Assembly: GCA_012728335.1 (NCBI GenBank)
Contig: JAAYFG010000092.1
Coordinates: forward strand, 1-33,380
DNA from: Tissierellia bacterium
Lineage (GTDB): Bacteria > Bacillota > Clostridia > Tissierellales > Peptoniphilaceae
Direction of reading: 5' to 3'
Length of the DNA stretch: 33,380 nucleotides
Positions 8,862 to 17,404 of this stretch are shown piece by piece (the stretch's first letter is position 1; the number at the start of each line of letters is the position of its first letter). Position numbers and translations under genes: made by a program. The notes beneath the pieces are model-generated. The model had not been told where the DNA came from. It worked only from the letters and a program-made list of their open reading frames with translations, and made no database searches.

Positions 8862-9509
8862 TCAATCCTTTCTGTCAAAATACAAAGACAATCCACTGAT
8901 TCCTATTATTACACTTATTATAGCTATAAAGTTGTAGCCAATTTTAAATGCTAAATCCATAAAGAAATCTTCAGTTAGCATTTGAATCATCAAATCTGTC
9001 TTTGGATCCATTAACCATAAATCATTGGTAAATAGCAGTTCATGAAACTTTGTGAACACAAAATTGAAGTTTTTACTCGTGTAGATTCCGAAAACAACTA
9101 TTGTTCCTATAATAATTAAAAGTCCAAATAACAATGTCTTTGCTATATATTTATACCCAAATTGACTCAATATGAAAATGCTAATTACAGCTACTGCCAA
9201 AGACAGCATTAAAATAATTCTAGCAATTTCAAATAAATCATACACGTCTACCATATGAGCAATTTCCCTGTCATTGAAATACGGTTCCAATAACTCGTTA
9301 TCACCCTTCTTCAAATAATCGATTAGCCCATATCCAATTTCTACTAGTTCTTCTTCTGAAAGCTCAGTTTCACCCATTATATTATTTTCTATAAACTTGC
9401 CTCTATAATACTCAATATTATATGAATTACGAAACAGTACAGAAATCAATACAGCAGAAAATACTGAGATAACCAATAGAAAGCTAAAAATAGTTCTTTT
9501 AGCTTTCAT
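8862..9509 (-). CDS. DUF1461/TIGR01906-type membrane protein, candidate lipoprotein intramolecular transacylase (Lit)
   Basis: This is a 215-residue integral membrane protein with an N-terminal membrane segment (about 7-25), a short extracytoplasmic region, and three more hydrophobic segments (about 95-115, 122-143 and 190-210). It carries HMVDVYDLF (85-93) and KFHELLFTNDLWLMDPKTD (154-172), which I recognise as the hallmarks of the TIGR01906 family. From memory, members of this family in Enterococcus faecalis and Bacillus cereus are Lit, which moves an acyl chain within a diacylglyceryl lipoprotein to make lyso-form lipoprotein, with two essential histidines. His85 and His156 here are good candidates. 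The ATG overlaps the yebC stop (TAATG). Sharing an operon with lgt supports the role, but activity is inferred. Confidence 0.75.
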   Translation of the reverse strand: MKAKRTIFSFLLVISVFSAVLISVLFRNSYNIEYYRGKFIENNIMGETELSEEELVEIGYGLIDYLKKGDNELLEPYFNDREIAHMVDVYDLFEIARIILMLSLAVAVISIFILSQFGYKYIAKTLLFGLLIIIGTIVVFGIYTSKNFNFVFTKFHELLFTNDLWLMDPKTDLMIQMLTEDFFMDLAFKIGYNFIAIISVIIGISGLSLYFDRKD

Positions 9510-10246
9510 TATTCTGCCTCAGGCATTTCCCAGTTATGATAGATTTCTTGAACATCATCATTTTCTTCTAGGAAATCTATTAGTTTCTCCATCATTTTTA
9601 TATCGTCTTCAGAATTCAACTCCACTGTATTTTGTGGTAAATAAGTGATTTCTGATACTAAGAAATTATATCCCTCTTCTTCTAGTGCTGTTCTAACTTT
9701 ATTGTAATCTTCAGGAGCAGTAGTAATTTCTATTACTTCGTCATCGAATTCAAAATCTTCAGCTCCAGCCTCTATTGCCATCAAGCTAAATTCATCTTCA
9801 TCAAAATCTGCTTTTTTATCTACAATCAACATACCCTTTTTGTCGAACATAAAAGATACACTTCCTGGAGTTCCTAAATTACCTCCAAATTTGTCAAAAG
9901 CATGTCTTACATCTGGAGCAGTTCTATTTCTATTATCAGTAAGTGCAGAAACAATCACTGCAACTCCAGAAACTCCATATCCCTCATACATTACCTCTTC
10001 AAAGTCTGCTCCACCTGCTTCTCCAGTACCTCTTTTTATGGCACGATCGATATTGTCATTAGGCATATTTTCTGCTTTAGCTTTATCAATAGCTATCTTA
10101 AGCGCTTGATTGTACTCAGGATCGCCGCCACCTTCTCTTGCTGCAACCATGATATATCTTCCTAGTTTAGTAAATATCTTACCTTTTTTAGCGTCTTCTT
10201 TACCTTTTTTGTTTTTAATATTGTTCCACTTGGAATGTCCTGCCAT
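9509..10246 (-). CDS. yebC: YebC/PmpR-family protein
   Basis: This is a 245-residue YebC-family protein. It begins with the invariant [15 protein letters not shown] and continues through [35 protein letters not shown] and [13 protein letters not shown], and has the usual acidic C-terminal half ([13 protein letters not shown] to the end). The family was long annotated as a transcription regulator; more recent work links bacterial YebC proteins to relief of ribosome stalling at proline-rich motifs, which fits its company with hflX here. AAGGAG lies shortly before the ATG. It starts 19 bases after nadE, and its stop overlaps the next start by one base. Confidence 0.96.
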   Translation of the reverse strand: MAGHSKWNNIKNKKGKEDAKKGKIFTKLGRYIMVAAREGGGDPEYNQALKIAIDKAKAENMPNDNIDRAIKRGTGEAGGADFEEVMYEGYGVSGVAVIVSALTDNRNRTAPDVRHAFDKFGGNLGTPGSVSFMFDKKGMLIVDKKADFDEDEFSLMAIEAGAEDFEFDDEVIEITTAPEDYNKVRTALEEEGYNFLVSEITYLPQNTVELNSEDDIKMMEKLIDFLEENDDVQEIYHNWEMPEAE

Positions 10247-10265
10247 TCTATTCGCTCCTTATTAT

Positions 10266-10982
10266 TTATATTCTTTTATAAGCATTGGGATAGTTTCTCT
10301 TATGTTCACTTATCCTATGCATATTTTCTATTTTATTTCTTATTTTCTCTGGTACTTCTCTTCCATCAAAATAATCTTCTAATACTTTATAAGAAAAGCC
10401 CATTTCATCTTCATCTGTTTGTCCTTCCCATAATCCTGCAGAAGGAGGCTTTTCTATAATTTGAGCTGGCACTTTTAAAAGTCTAGCCAATTCATATATT
10501 TCACTTTTAGTAAAGTCTATTAGAGGCAATAGATCAGTGCCACTATCACCATGTTTAGTGAAATATCCTAAGTAAAATTCTGATTTATTACTCCCACTAC
10601 ACACCAAATAATTATTAGATTGAGCATAGTAATAAAGTGTCGTCATCCTAAGCCTAGGTTTAATATTAGATTTAGCCATATCATTACTTGAGTCAAACGA
10701 GCTATCTATCAATGTATCATAAACTGATGTCAAATCCACTTTTTCAGTTTTTATTTCAAAACACTCAGCTACAGATAAACCATCAACTTCGTCATTTGGA
10801 TTGCTATGACTTGGCATTATTATACCTAAAGTAGTATTGGGAAAAGCAAGTTTTGATATGCCTGCCAAAACGGCAGAGTCGATTCCACCACTTAATCCAA
10901 AAACTATTCCTTTTGCCCCAGCATTATTTACACTGTCTTTTAACCAAGATACTAGTTCACTTATAGTTTGTTCATTAATCAT
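10266..10982 (-). CDS. nadE: NH3-dependent NAD(+) synthetase NadE
   Basis: NadE adenylates and then amidates nicotinic acid adenine dinucleotide to NAD in the cytoplasm. The 238-residue protein has the ATP pyrophosphatase loop SGGIDS (31-36), RLRMTTLYYYAQ, VCSGSNKSEFYLGYFTKHGD and PSAGLWEGQTDE motifs. It has no glutaminase domain, so it is the ammonia-dependent form, of slightly short but normal length. It starts inside the end of the yigZ gene (8-base overlap), with AGGGGAAAA upstream of the ATG. Confidence 0.96.
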   Translation of the reverse strand: MINEQTISELVSWLKDSVNNAGAKGIVFGLSGGIDSAVLAGISKLAFPNTTLGIIMPSHSNPNDEVDGLSVAECFEIKTEKVDLTSVYDTLIDSSFDSSNDMAKSNIKPRLRMTTLYYYAQSNNYLVCSGSNKSEFYLGYFTKHGDSGTDLLPLIDFTKSEIYELARLLKVPAQIIEKPPSAGLWEGQTDEDEMGFSYKVLEDYFDGREVPEKIRNKIENMHRISEHKRNYPNAYKRI

Positions 10983-11625
10983 TTTTCCCCTCCATAAGCT
11001 CGCCGTCTCTAGTAGCTAATATGATTTCATTTTTATCTACTAATTCTATTTCTGCACTAGTGATATTATCCAAGTCTGCAACAACGCTCTCAAAGATACT
11101 ATTATACACCTTTATATTCAAATATACAAAGTCTTGATAGTCTATATTCCCAATTTTGATATTTTTACTATCTAAGTAATTCATAATCTTTCCATGATAA
11201 CTGTAGTCATATTTGAATTTAGCATCATAAAATAGTTCCATATCAACTACAATTCCATTGTCTATGGCTATTTTGCAGCTCTTGGAGTAAGCTCTAACCA
11301 ATCCTCCAGCTCCTAACATTACGCCACCAAAATATCTAGTTGCTACGACACATAAATTAGTTAGTCCTTCTTTTTTTAATACTTCTATCATTGGAATACC
11401 AGCAGTTCCAGATGGTTCTCCATCGTCGTTAAACCTTTGAATATTTGAGTTTTCACCTATGATATAAGCACTGCAATTATGAGTAGCATCATAATGTTTT
11501 TTCTTAATTTCATCAATAAAAGCAATCGCATCTGCTTCAGTCTCACAAGGTTTAGCATAGCCAATAAATCTAGATTTTTTTACTATAAACTCATCTTCAC
11601 CATATTCATATATCGATTTATACAA
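10975..11625 (-). CDS. yigZ: YigZ/IMPACT-family protein
   Basis: This is a 216-residue protein of the YigZ (YvyE, IMPACT) family. The N-terminal domain shows KKSRFIGYA, RFNDDGEPSGTAG and VVATRYFGGVMLGAGGLVRAYS, and a C-terminal ferredoxin-like domain follows (about 140-205). Eukaryotic IMPACT inhibits the GCN2 kinase; the bacterial role is not established, though a ribosome or RNA-linked function is often suggested. It sits between hflX and nadE with a 13-base gap upstream and an 8-base overlap downstream. Confidence 0.93.
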   Translation of the reverse strand: MYKSIYEYGEDEFIVKKSRFIGYAKPCETEADAIAFIDEIKKKHYDATHNCSAYIIGENSNIQRFNDDGEPSGTAGIPMIEVLKKEGLTNLCVVATRYFGGVMLGAGGLVRAYSKSCKIAIDNGIVVDMELFYDAKFKYDYSYHGKIMNYLDSKNIKIGNIDYQDFVYLNIKVYNSIFESVVADLDNITSAEIELVDKNEIILATRDGELMEGKND

Positions 11626-11638
11626 TAGAAATCACCAC

Positions 11639-12907
11639 CTATATTACATATTTTTTATATCGTTCATAATCTTGACTAGATAGGCTAAGTTCTATAACTG
11701 CACCTTCATCTACATAGTCTATCTCACCGATATTGTATTTACCTCTAAGTTCATTTAGTTTATCTTGAGATGAGTAATCGAAACAAAGTTTTGCAAAGAC
11801 ATTGTCTTTATTTAAAGTCTCTTCGATTAACTTCATCAATTCATCTATATTTTCGTCAACTTTAGCAGACATGAAAATTTTAGGTTCCGTTTCTTCAAAA
11901 TTGAAATATACTTCTTGAATATCTACTTTGTCAGATTTATTGAACACATAAATGATTGGTTTTGAAAGCGCATCTAAATCTTCTAAAATCTTATTAGTAG
12001 CAGCTACTTGTATTTCTAAATTTTCATTGGAAATATCTATTACATGTATTAATAAGTCAGAAAACTGTATTTCTTCAAGGGTTCCTTTAAAGGCTTCGAT
12101 AAGCTTTGTTGGAAGTTTGGAAACGAAACCGACTGTGTCTGAAACCAGTATTTCATTACCATTTAGTAATTCAGTTTTTCTAAGGGAAGTATCTAATGTT
12201 GCGAAAAGCATATCTTTAGTAAACATATACTTTTCTTCATCAGCATCAGTATATTCCAGCATCCTATTTAGTAATGTGGACTTACCTGAGTTGGTATATC
12301 CCACTAAGGATACGATTGGAATGTCACTCTCTTCTCTTCTCTTTCTAGTCGTCTCCCTTATTAACTCTGCGCTCTTTAGTTTTTTCTCGATATTGTTTAT
12401 TTCACGTAAAATATGTCTTCTATCAGTCTCCAATTGTTGTTCTCCAGGACCCCTAGTACCAATTCCACCACCAGTTCTGGAAAGATAGTCTTTAAATCCG
12501 ACAAGTCTTGGCAATCTATATTGTAATTGAGCTAGTTTAACCTGTAGTTTACCTTCACTAGTCGTTGCTCTTTGAGCAAATATATCTAAAATCAAATTTG
12601 TTCTATCTACTATTTTACAATCTATTACTTTCTCTAAATTTCTAATTTGTGACCCTGATAATTCGTCATTGAAAACTACCATATCAATATTTAACTCTTC
12701 AACGTAGTTTTTTATCTCTTCGGCTTTACCTTTTCCAATGTAAGTTGCACTGTCAATTCTGTCTCTTCCTTGAATTATGGAGCTTACAACTTCTGCATCA
12801 CTAGCTTCAACCAAAGCTGATAGTTCTTCCATAGAAGCTTCCGTATCTTCACCATCATTTAAATCAACACCTACGATAAGAGCTCTTTCTCTATTAAAAT
12901 TCTCCAT
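11639..12907 (-). CDS. hflX: GTPase HflX
   Basis: HflX is a ribosome-splitting GTPase that rescues stalled or heat-damaged ribosomes. The 422-residue protein has the N-terminal HflX domain (VGVDLNDGED through the glycine-rich TGGGIGTRGPGE at about 145-155), a basic helical linker, then the G domain with GYTNSGKS (203-210), DTVGF (257-261) and NKSD (about 317-320), and a short C-terminal domain. GAGGTGG precedes the ATG. It is the first gene of an operon running down to lgt. An extended -10 promoter on the minus strand at 12933-12941 is its likely transcription start. Confidence 0.96.
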   Translation of the reverse strand: MENFNRERALIVGVDLNDGEDTEASMEELSALVEASDAEVVSSIIQGRDRIDSATYIGKGKAEEIKNYVEELNIDMVVFNDELSGSQIRNLEKVIDCKIVDRTNLILDIFAQRATTSEGKLQVKLAQLQYRLPRLVGFKDYLSRTGGGIGTRGPGEQQLETDRRHILREINNIEKKLKSAELIRETTRKRREESDIPIVSLVGYTNSGKSTLLNRMLEYTDADEEKYMFTKDMLFATLDTSLRKTELLNGNEILVSDTVGFVSKLPTKLIEAFKGTLEEIQFSDLLIHVIDISNENLEIQVAATNKILEDLDALSKPIIYVFNKSDKVDIQEVYFNFEETEPKIFMSAKVDENIDELMKLIEETLNKDNVFAKLCFDYSSQDKLNELRGKYNIGEIDYVDEGAVIELSLSSQDYERYKKYVI

Positions 12908-12930
12908 AAGCCCACCTCTTTTCCTATTTC

Positions 12931-12999
12931 ATATTATAACATATAGAAGTCTAATTTAATATTTTTGTTATCAATATAGCGCCGTATATGTTATAATAT
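12931..12999. promoter_or_regulatory. Divergent extended -10 promoters on a 15-base inverted repeat
   Basis: ATATTATAACATATA at 12931-12945 and its exact complement at 12985-12999 face away from each other. Each arm contains an extended -10 element (TGTTATAAT): TATAAT at 12992-12997 on the plus strand for the penicillin-binding protein gene, and at 12938-12933 on the minus strand for hflX. The -35 regions are weak (TTATCA, 18-base spacing, on plus; TATTAA, 17-base spacing, on minus), typical for extended -10 promoters. Confidence 0.6.
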
Positions 13000-13031
13000 T
13001 AGGGATACAAATAATAGACAGGAGGAACCTT

Positions 13032-15908
13032 ATGTCGACTAATAAATCAAACAAAAAAGGAGATAATAAGAGTGGTTTTACCATCGGTAAAGTCCTAAAA
13101 ATCTTATTATTATCCCTGATTATTGTCTTCATTTGTGGTGGTCTGGTTTTAGGAGGAATTACTCTTTCAATAATAAAAGACGTTCCAGAAATCGATCCTA
13201 ATACCATAGTTGCATCTTTGGATCAGACCTCGACTATTTATGATGACAATGGAGAATTATTGGAAAAAATTCAAACTCTAGAATATAGGACTATCGTAGG
13301 TTTAGATAAAATTCCTCAAAACCTACAAAATGCGTTTATCGCCATTGAAGATGAGAGATTTCTAAAACACCCTGGTGTAGATATAATAGGTATTATGAGT
13401 TCTCTAAAGGACAACTTAATAGCTGGGCATACTGTTAGAGGAGCAAGTACTATCACTCAACAGTTGGCACGTAATGTATATCTTCCAGATACGGCTACAG
13501 AACAATCATTAGATAGAAAAATTAAAGAAGCGTATTTAGCCCTTCAAATTGAAAGTATTCTTTCTAAAGATCAAGTAATGGAAGCTTATTTAAACACTAT
13601 ATACCTTGGACAAGGTGCATACGGTGTAGCTGAAGCTTCTCAAACTTATTTTTCTAAAGATGTAGAAGAGCTAACTTTAGCAGAATGTGCATTATTTGCT
13701 GGTATAGTAAAATCAACTACTAACTATCAGCCTTTTAAACGTATATTCCCTGCTGATTACAACGCAAATGAGATGACTCTTTTAGGTCAAACTGATGTCT
13801 TAGGACAGACAATGTACTTAGTTTACAATTCTAAATCCGTTGATAGACAGAAAATTGTTCTAGATCAAATGGAAAAAGTAGGTTTTATAACTACTGATGA
13901 AAAAAACGAAGCTTTGAATGAGAATATCGAAACATCATTGAAGCCGGGACAAAGAAAACATCATTCCCTTACTTCATATTTCGTAGATTATGTTAAAACA
14001 CAAGCTACAGAAGCACTTGCAGAACACTATGGTATAAAGGAATCTGAAGCTCAAGCAAAACTATTTACAGGTGGATATAAAATATATTCAACTATAGACG
14101 TAGAAATGCAAACTAAACTTGAAACTATATATGAAGATTTCAGTAATATCGCTAAGAGCATTGCAGGCTCACCTACTAGACATCCACTATTAGTTGGATG
14201 GGCATTGGATAAATCTGGCAATGTTGTAGATAAGGAAAATGCAAATAGAATAATTTACTACAATAAAGGTAATTTATTTAATGAGAATTTTGACTTGCTA
14301 CTACCAAGCAGTAACTACGAAGTAAATGATCAAGGATTAGTTCTGAAAAGCAGTATCTTCAGAGCTGCAAAAGACAAGATAATGATTGCTGATTGCTACG
14401 GAGTTAACCAAGATAATAATATGGTTGTGTATTCAGTTGCACCAATAGGAATTGGAGAAAATCAGTTTACTAAAAATGATGAAGAAGGAAGTATCACTAT
14501 TTCAACTTCATTCTTAAAAGACAATCCAGAGTTTTACACAATTGATGAAAATGGTGTGCTACACATACCTGAACAATACGCTAGAATTGAATCTGGCATA
14601 GTCCAACCTCAATCTGCAACAGTAGTTATGGACCATTCTACCGGAGAGATTAAAGCTCTAGTTGGTGGTCGTGATGTATCAGGAACTATGATACTAAACA
14701 GAGCTACGACTTCCAAAAGACAACCAGGTTCTGCTATAAAACCTGTTTCCCTATACTATCCATTAGTAGCTGAGGGATATGGTGCAGGAGAAACTGTAGA
14801 TGACGCTCCAGGAATGTATGGAGGAAAAGCATGGCCTCGAAACGACTATGGTAGATACTATGGACTAATAGGATTTAGAAAAGCCCTTGAAGTATCTAGT
14901 AACGCCGGCGCAGTTAATGCATTGGATAAACTAGGAGTAGACAAATCTATGGACTATTTGGCAAAAATGGGAATGTATAATCCTGATGAACCAAGTAAAA
15001 GTAGTATTGTAGCAGCTGATCCTAAAAATCCAGATGCTCCAAATGACGAAAACCCATCAGCTCTATCTCTTGGAGGTATGACTAAAGGTGTTACACCACT
15101 TGAGATAACTGCAGCTTTTGCTACTATGGCAAATGATGGAGAATATATTAAACCTAGAGCATTCACTAAAATAGTAGATAGCAATGACAATATAATCGTT
15201 GAAAACAAGCCAAAAACTACTGAGGTTTCTACACCTCAAGCAGCTTACATTATGAAAGATATGCTGAAATCAGTAACCGATAATGGTGCTTATGCGAAGA
15301 GAGCAAAACTATCTAACGGAATGATAACATCCGGTAAGACAGGAACAACTCAAGACCAAGCAGACGTATGGTTTGTAGGATTCACGCCTTATTATACTAT
15401 TGGTACTTGGATAGGTAATGACTCACCTAAGATAACTCTTGACACTCCAAGTAAAACGGCGGCTTCTTTCTGGAAATTAATTGGTGATACTATCCATGAA
15501 GATTTAGAGCCAATCAAAGAATTCGTAGAACCAGATGGAATAGTAAAGGTTAAAGTTTGTTCTAAGAGTGGTAAACTTCCTTCAGGTAGTTGTTCTACAA
15601 TAACCGAAATATATGAAGAAGGAAAAGTTCCGACTGAAAAATGTGATCAACACGTTTACGCAACAGTATGTTCTGTAAGTGGAAAACAGGCAAGTAAATA
15701 CTGTCCAGATTCCCTGCTAGAAAGTAGACTGTTCTTTAAACGTATTCCAGAATACATCGGTTCAGAACATGGTAATGTTTATCCAGAAGACTATTCAGCT
15801 AATCCACCAACTGGAACTTGTGACGTTCATACTAAAGATGCATATGACGAATATCAAGAAGCGATTAGAAACTTTTTTGGTAGACCACTATCTAGAGATA
15901 ATGATTAA
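13032..15908 (+). CDS. ponA: Class A penicillin-binding protein (bifunctional glycosyltransferase/transpeptidase)
   Basis: This enzyme polymerises lipid II into glycan strands and crosslinks them outside the membrane. The 958-residue protein has a membrane anchor (about 21-48), then a GT51 domain with EDERFLKHPG (catalytic Glu106), GASTITQQLARN (138-149) and the MEAYLNTIYLGQGAYG segment (about 183-198). The transpeptidase domain has SAIK (Ser567), SSN (622-624) and KTGTT (769-773). Between about 355 and 520 there is a longer linker than usual. The C-terminus has two cysteine-rich CSKSGKLPSGSC-like units, probably disulfide-bonded outside the cell. AGGAGG lies upstream of the ATG. It is the only large plus-strand gene here. 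The symbol ponA is by family; PBP1A-like assignment is secure. Confidence 0.95.
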   Translation: MSTNKSNKKGDNKSGFTIGKVLKILLLSLIIVFICGGLVLGGITLSIIKDVPEIDPNTIVASLDQTSTIYDDNGELLEKIQTLEYRTIVGLDKIPQNLQNAFIAIEDERFLKHPGVDIIGIMSSLKDNLIAGHTVRGASTITQQLARNVYLPDTATEQSLDRKIKEAYLALQIESILSKDQVMEAYLNTIYLGQGAYGVAEASQTYFSKDVEELTLAECALFAGIVKSTTNYQPFKRIFPADYNANEMTLLGQTDVLGQTMYLVYNSKSVDRQKIVLDQMEKVGFITTDEKNEALNENIETSLKPGQRKHHSLTSYFVDYVKTQATEALAEHYGIKESEAQAKLFTGGYKIYSTIDVEMQTKLETIYEDFSNIAKSIAGSPTRHPLLVGWALDKSGNVVDKENANRIIYYNKGNLFNENFDLLLPSSNYEVNDQGLVLKSSIFRAAKDKIMIADCYGVNQDNNMVVYSVAPIGIGENQFTKNDEEGSITISTSFLKDNPEFYTIDENGVLHIPEQYARIESGIVQPQSATVVMDHSTGEIKALVGGRDVSGTMILNRATTSKRQPGSAIKPVSLYYPLVAEGYGAGETVDDAPGMYGGKAWPRNDYGRYYGLIGFRKALEVSSNAGAVNALDKLGVDKSMDYLAKMGMYNPDEPSKSSIVAADPKNPDAPNDENPSALSLGGMTKGVTPLEITAAFATMANDGEYIKPRAFTKIVDSNDNIIVENKPKTTEVSTPQAAYIMKDMLKSVTDNGAYAKRAKLSNGMITSGKTGTTQDQADVWFVGFTPYYTIGTWIGNDSPKITLDTPSKTAASFWKLIGDTIHEDLEPIKEFVEPDGIVKVKVCSKSGKLPSGSCSTITEIYEEGKVPTEKCDQHVYATVCSVSGKQASKYCPDSLLESRLFFKRIPEYIGSEHGNVYPEDYSANPPTGTCDVHTKDAYDEYQEAIRNFFGRPLSRDND

Positions 15909-15925
15909 CAATTGAATAAAATATT

Positions 15926-15957
15926 AATGAGACTTCTGCATAAACAGAAGTCTCATT
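15926..15957 (+). terminator. Intrinsic terminator after the class A penicillin-binding protein gene
   Basis: Arms ATGAGACTTCTG and CAGAAGTCTCAT (15927-15938 and 15945-15956) enclose a 6-base loop and are followed by seven T. On the minus strand the next bases are also T-rich, so it may stop the converging liaF-like transcript too. Confidence 0.9.
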
Positions 15958-16040
15958 TTTTTGTAATAAAAGAATCCACAAGATAAACTATCTAGTAGAT
16001 TCTAAAACGACCATTATCGGTAGTCAGTTGTAAGCAAAGT

Positions 16041-16733
16041 TTAAACATATATTATTTTGATATCACCAAATTTCACATCACCATCTACTATTAGCTTTTT
16101 ACTACTACTTTCGTATGGGCTACCTATATACTTAAAATCTCCAAATATAACATCTACGTGATTTATTATAACCCATTCCTTTGGAACAAACAGGGTTAGA
16201 TTACCAAATATAACATCTACGTCCATAACTGCTTCGTCTTCAATATATGAGCCATCAAAATATACTTTCAAATCTCCAAACTTACTTCTTGCAGCTGCTT
16301 TCTTAAAATCTTTAATATTTAGATATCTAACTCCCGAAGAAAATTTAACACTCATAAAAGCTGCTCCATCATCATTTATCTCCATTCTGTTTAATACCTC
16401 ATCATCAAATTCAATGCTGCTTATCTTATAAAACTTTGGTTTAAATATCAACGAAAGACCTATGCTTCCAAGTGTTGCAACTGCTAATAGAGTCCAAGGA
16501 CTTAAGCTTTCAATACCTAGTTCTTTAGAAAACAATATACCAATAAATGCTAAAGGAAATAGTACTCCACCAAAGTTTCTTCTCCTCAAGTTTTTTATTG
16601 CATGATATAGTAAGATTATACTTAAAAAAGCATTAAACAAGCTAATCTCTTGAAAATATCCCAATTTATTAATTAATAGTGCTAGTCCGGCTAATATAAA
16701 AAGTATCCCTGTGAATACACTTTTATTTCTCAT
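16041..16733 (-). CDS. LiaF-like membrane protein with repeated C-terminal beta domain
   Basis: This is a 230-residue protein with about four membrane segments in the first 100 residues, followed by a soluble domain. The soluble part carries repeated beta-type motifs: SKFGDLKVYFDGSYI, DVIFGNLTLFVPKEW and KFGDIKIIYV, the pattern of the LiaF C-terminal domain. LiaF-type proteins sense or damp envelope stress signalling in Firmicutes, classically with the LiaRS two-component pair. Here no LiaRS is present; the partner is the LytTR regulator directly upstream (TAATATG junction), which suggests a regulator plus membrane sensor/effector module. Function is inferred from domain type and context. Confidence 0.75.
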   Translation of the reverse strand: MRNKSVFTGILFILAGLALLINKLGYFQEISLFNAFLSIILLYHAIKNLRRRNFGGVLFPLAFIGILFSKELGIESLSPWTLLAVATLGSIGLSLIFKPKFYKISSIEFDDEVLNRMEINDDGAAFMSVKFSSGVRYLNIKDFKKAAARSKFGDLKVYFDGSYIEDEAVMDVDVIFGNLTLFVPKEWVIINHVDVIFGDFKYIGSPYESSSKKLIVDGDVKFGDIKIIYV

Positions 16734-16734
16734 A

Positions 16735-17190
16735 TTATATCCTCACTTCCTCTAATCTTATTTTGAAATCCTTGTAATAATGTCTCGATACAAATGTCGT
16801 CTTATAAGTATTCTTAAATTCAACTATGCTCGACGAGTTTATGTTTCTGTTTATTGAGATAACATTCATCACATTTAATATCGTTGATTTTGATACCCTT
16901 ATAAAATATATAGGTAACATCTCTTCCAGCTCATATAGTTTATAATCTACTTCATATACCTCATCAACAGTATGAGCATTTATAATGCTATCATAAGTTT
17001 CAAAGAACAATATTCCCTCAAGCTCAATGTAGTATTCAACACTTCCCTTGCGAAACATCATTTGCGTACGCTTATTAATTTTGTCAGAGAGGAGTTTTTG
17101 AATATCATATATATTGCTATTTAGTTCCTTACACTTTATTACTATTTCGTCTTCTACAATACTTTTGTCTACTTCCACTTTTATCTTCAT
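16735..17190 (-). CDS. LytTR-domain transcriptional regulator
   Basis: This is a 151-residue DNA-binding protein whose C-terminal about 100 residues form a LytTR domain (VEYYIELEGILFFETYD through the FIRVSKSTILNVMNVISI and TTFVSRHYYKDFKIRL segments). There is no receiver domain, so it is not a classical response regulator; the first 45 residues are short and of unknown role. Stand-alone LytTR proteins are often paired with a membrane protein that holds them inactive, and here the LiaF-like gene follows directly. GGAGGAG precedes the ATG. A promoter and two 9-base direct repeats lie 25-90 bases upstream, so autoregulation is likely. Confidence 0.88.
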   Translation of the reverse strand: MKIKVEVDKSIVEDEIVIKCKELNSNIYDIQKLLSDKINKRTQMMFRKGSVEYYIELEGILFFETYDSIINAHTVDEVYEVDYKLYELEEMLPIYFIRVSKSTILNVMNVISINRNINSSSIVEFKNTYKTTFVSRHYYKDFKIRLEEVRI

Positions 17191-17212
17191 AAACTCCTCC
17201 TTTCTTAAATAG

Positions 17213-17241
17213 AGTATATATTATGTATTCGCTTAGTTAAA
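17213..17241 (-). promoter_or_regulatory. Promoter of the LytTR-LiaF-like operon
   Basis: On the minus strand TTTAAC (17241-17236) and TATACT (17218-17213) are separated by exactly 17 bases. The -10 box ends about 22 bases before the start codon of the LytTR gene. Confidence 0.6.
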
Positions 17242-17252
17242 GTACTTTTCAG

Positions 17253-17282
17253 TAAGTGGTTGTTAATATCGACTAAGTGGTT
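17253..17282. promoter_or_regulatory. Candidate LytTR operator: two 9-base direct repeats
   Basis: TAAGTGGTT occurs at 17253-17261 and 17274-17282, separated by 12 bases (21-base period). LytTR regulators are known to bind paired 9-base direct repeats with 12-13 base spacers. The sequence fits the published loose consensus only partly, but the spacing is exact. The repeats end 11 bases upstream of the -35 box, a typical position for an activator. Confidence 0.55.
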
Positions 17283-17352
17283 AATATAGCTTTATTAAGT
17301 AATATATTCATTAATAAACCCATCTAAAACTATATATGATTCATAAATATAA

Positions 17353-17397
17353 AATACCTATGATAAAACCATTTCTTGGTTTATATTCATAGGTATT
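17353..17397 (-). terminator. Intrinsic terminator after folD
   Basis: Outer arms AATACCTATGA and TCATAGGTATT (17353-17363 and 17387-17397) enclose a second stem, AAACCA with TGGTTT. Read on the minus strand it starts eight bases after the folD stop and ends in a T-rich tract. Confidence 0.7.
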
Positions 17398-17404
17398 CAA
17401 TCAT

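Noticed and set aside
17341-17400. Repeated AT-rich pattern considered as a CRISPR-like or attachment site
   Set aside because: It is a single nested hairpin ending folD, with no spaced repeats and no integrase nearby.
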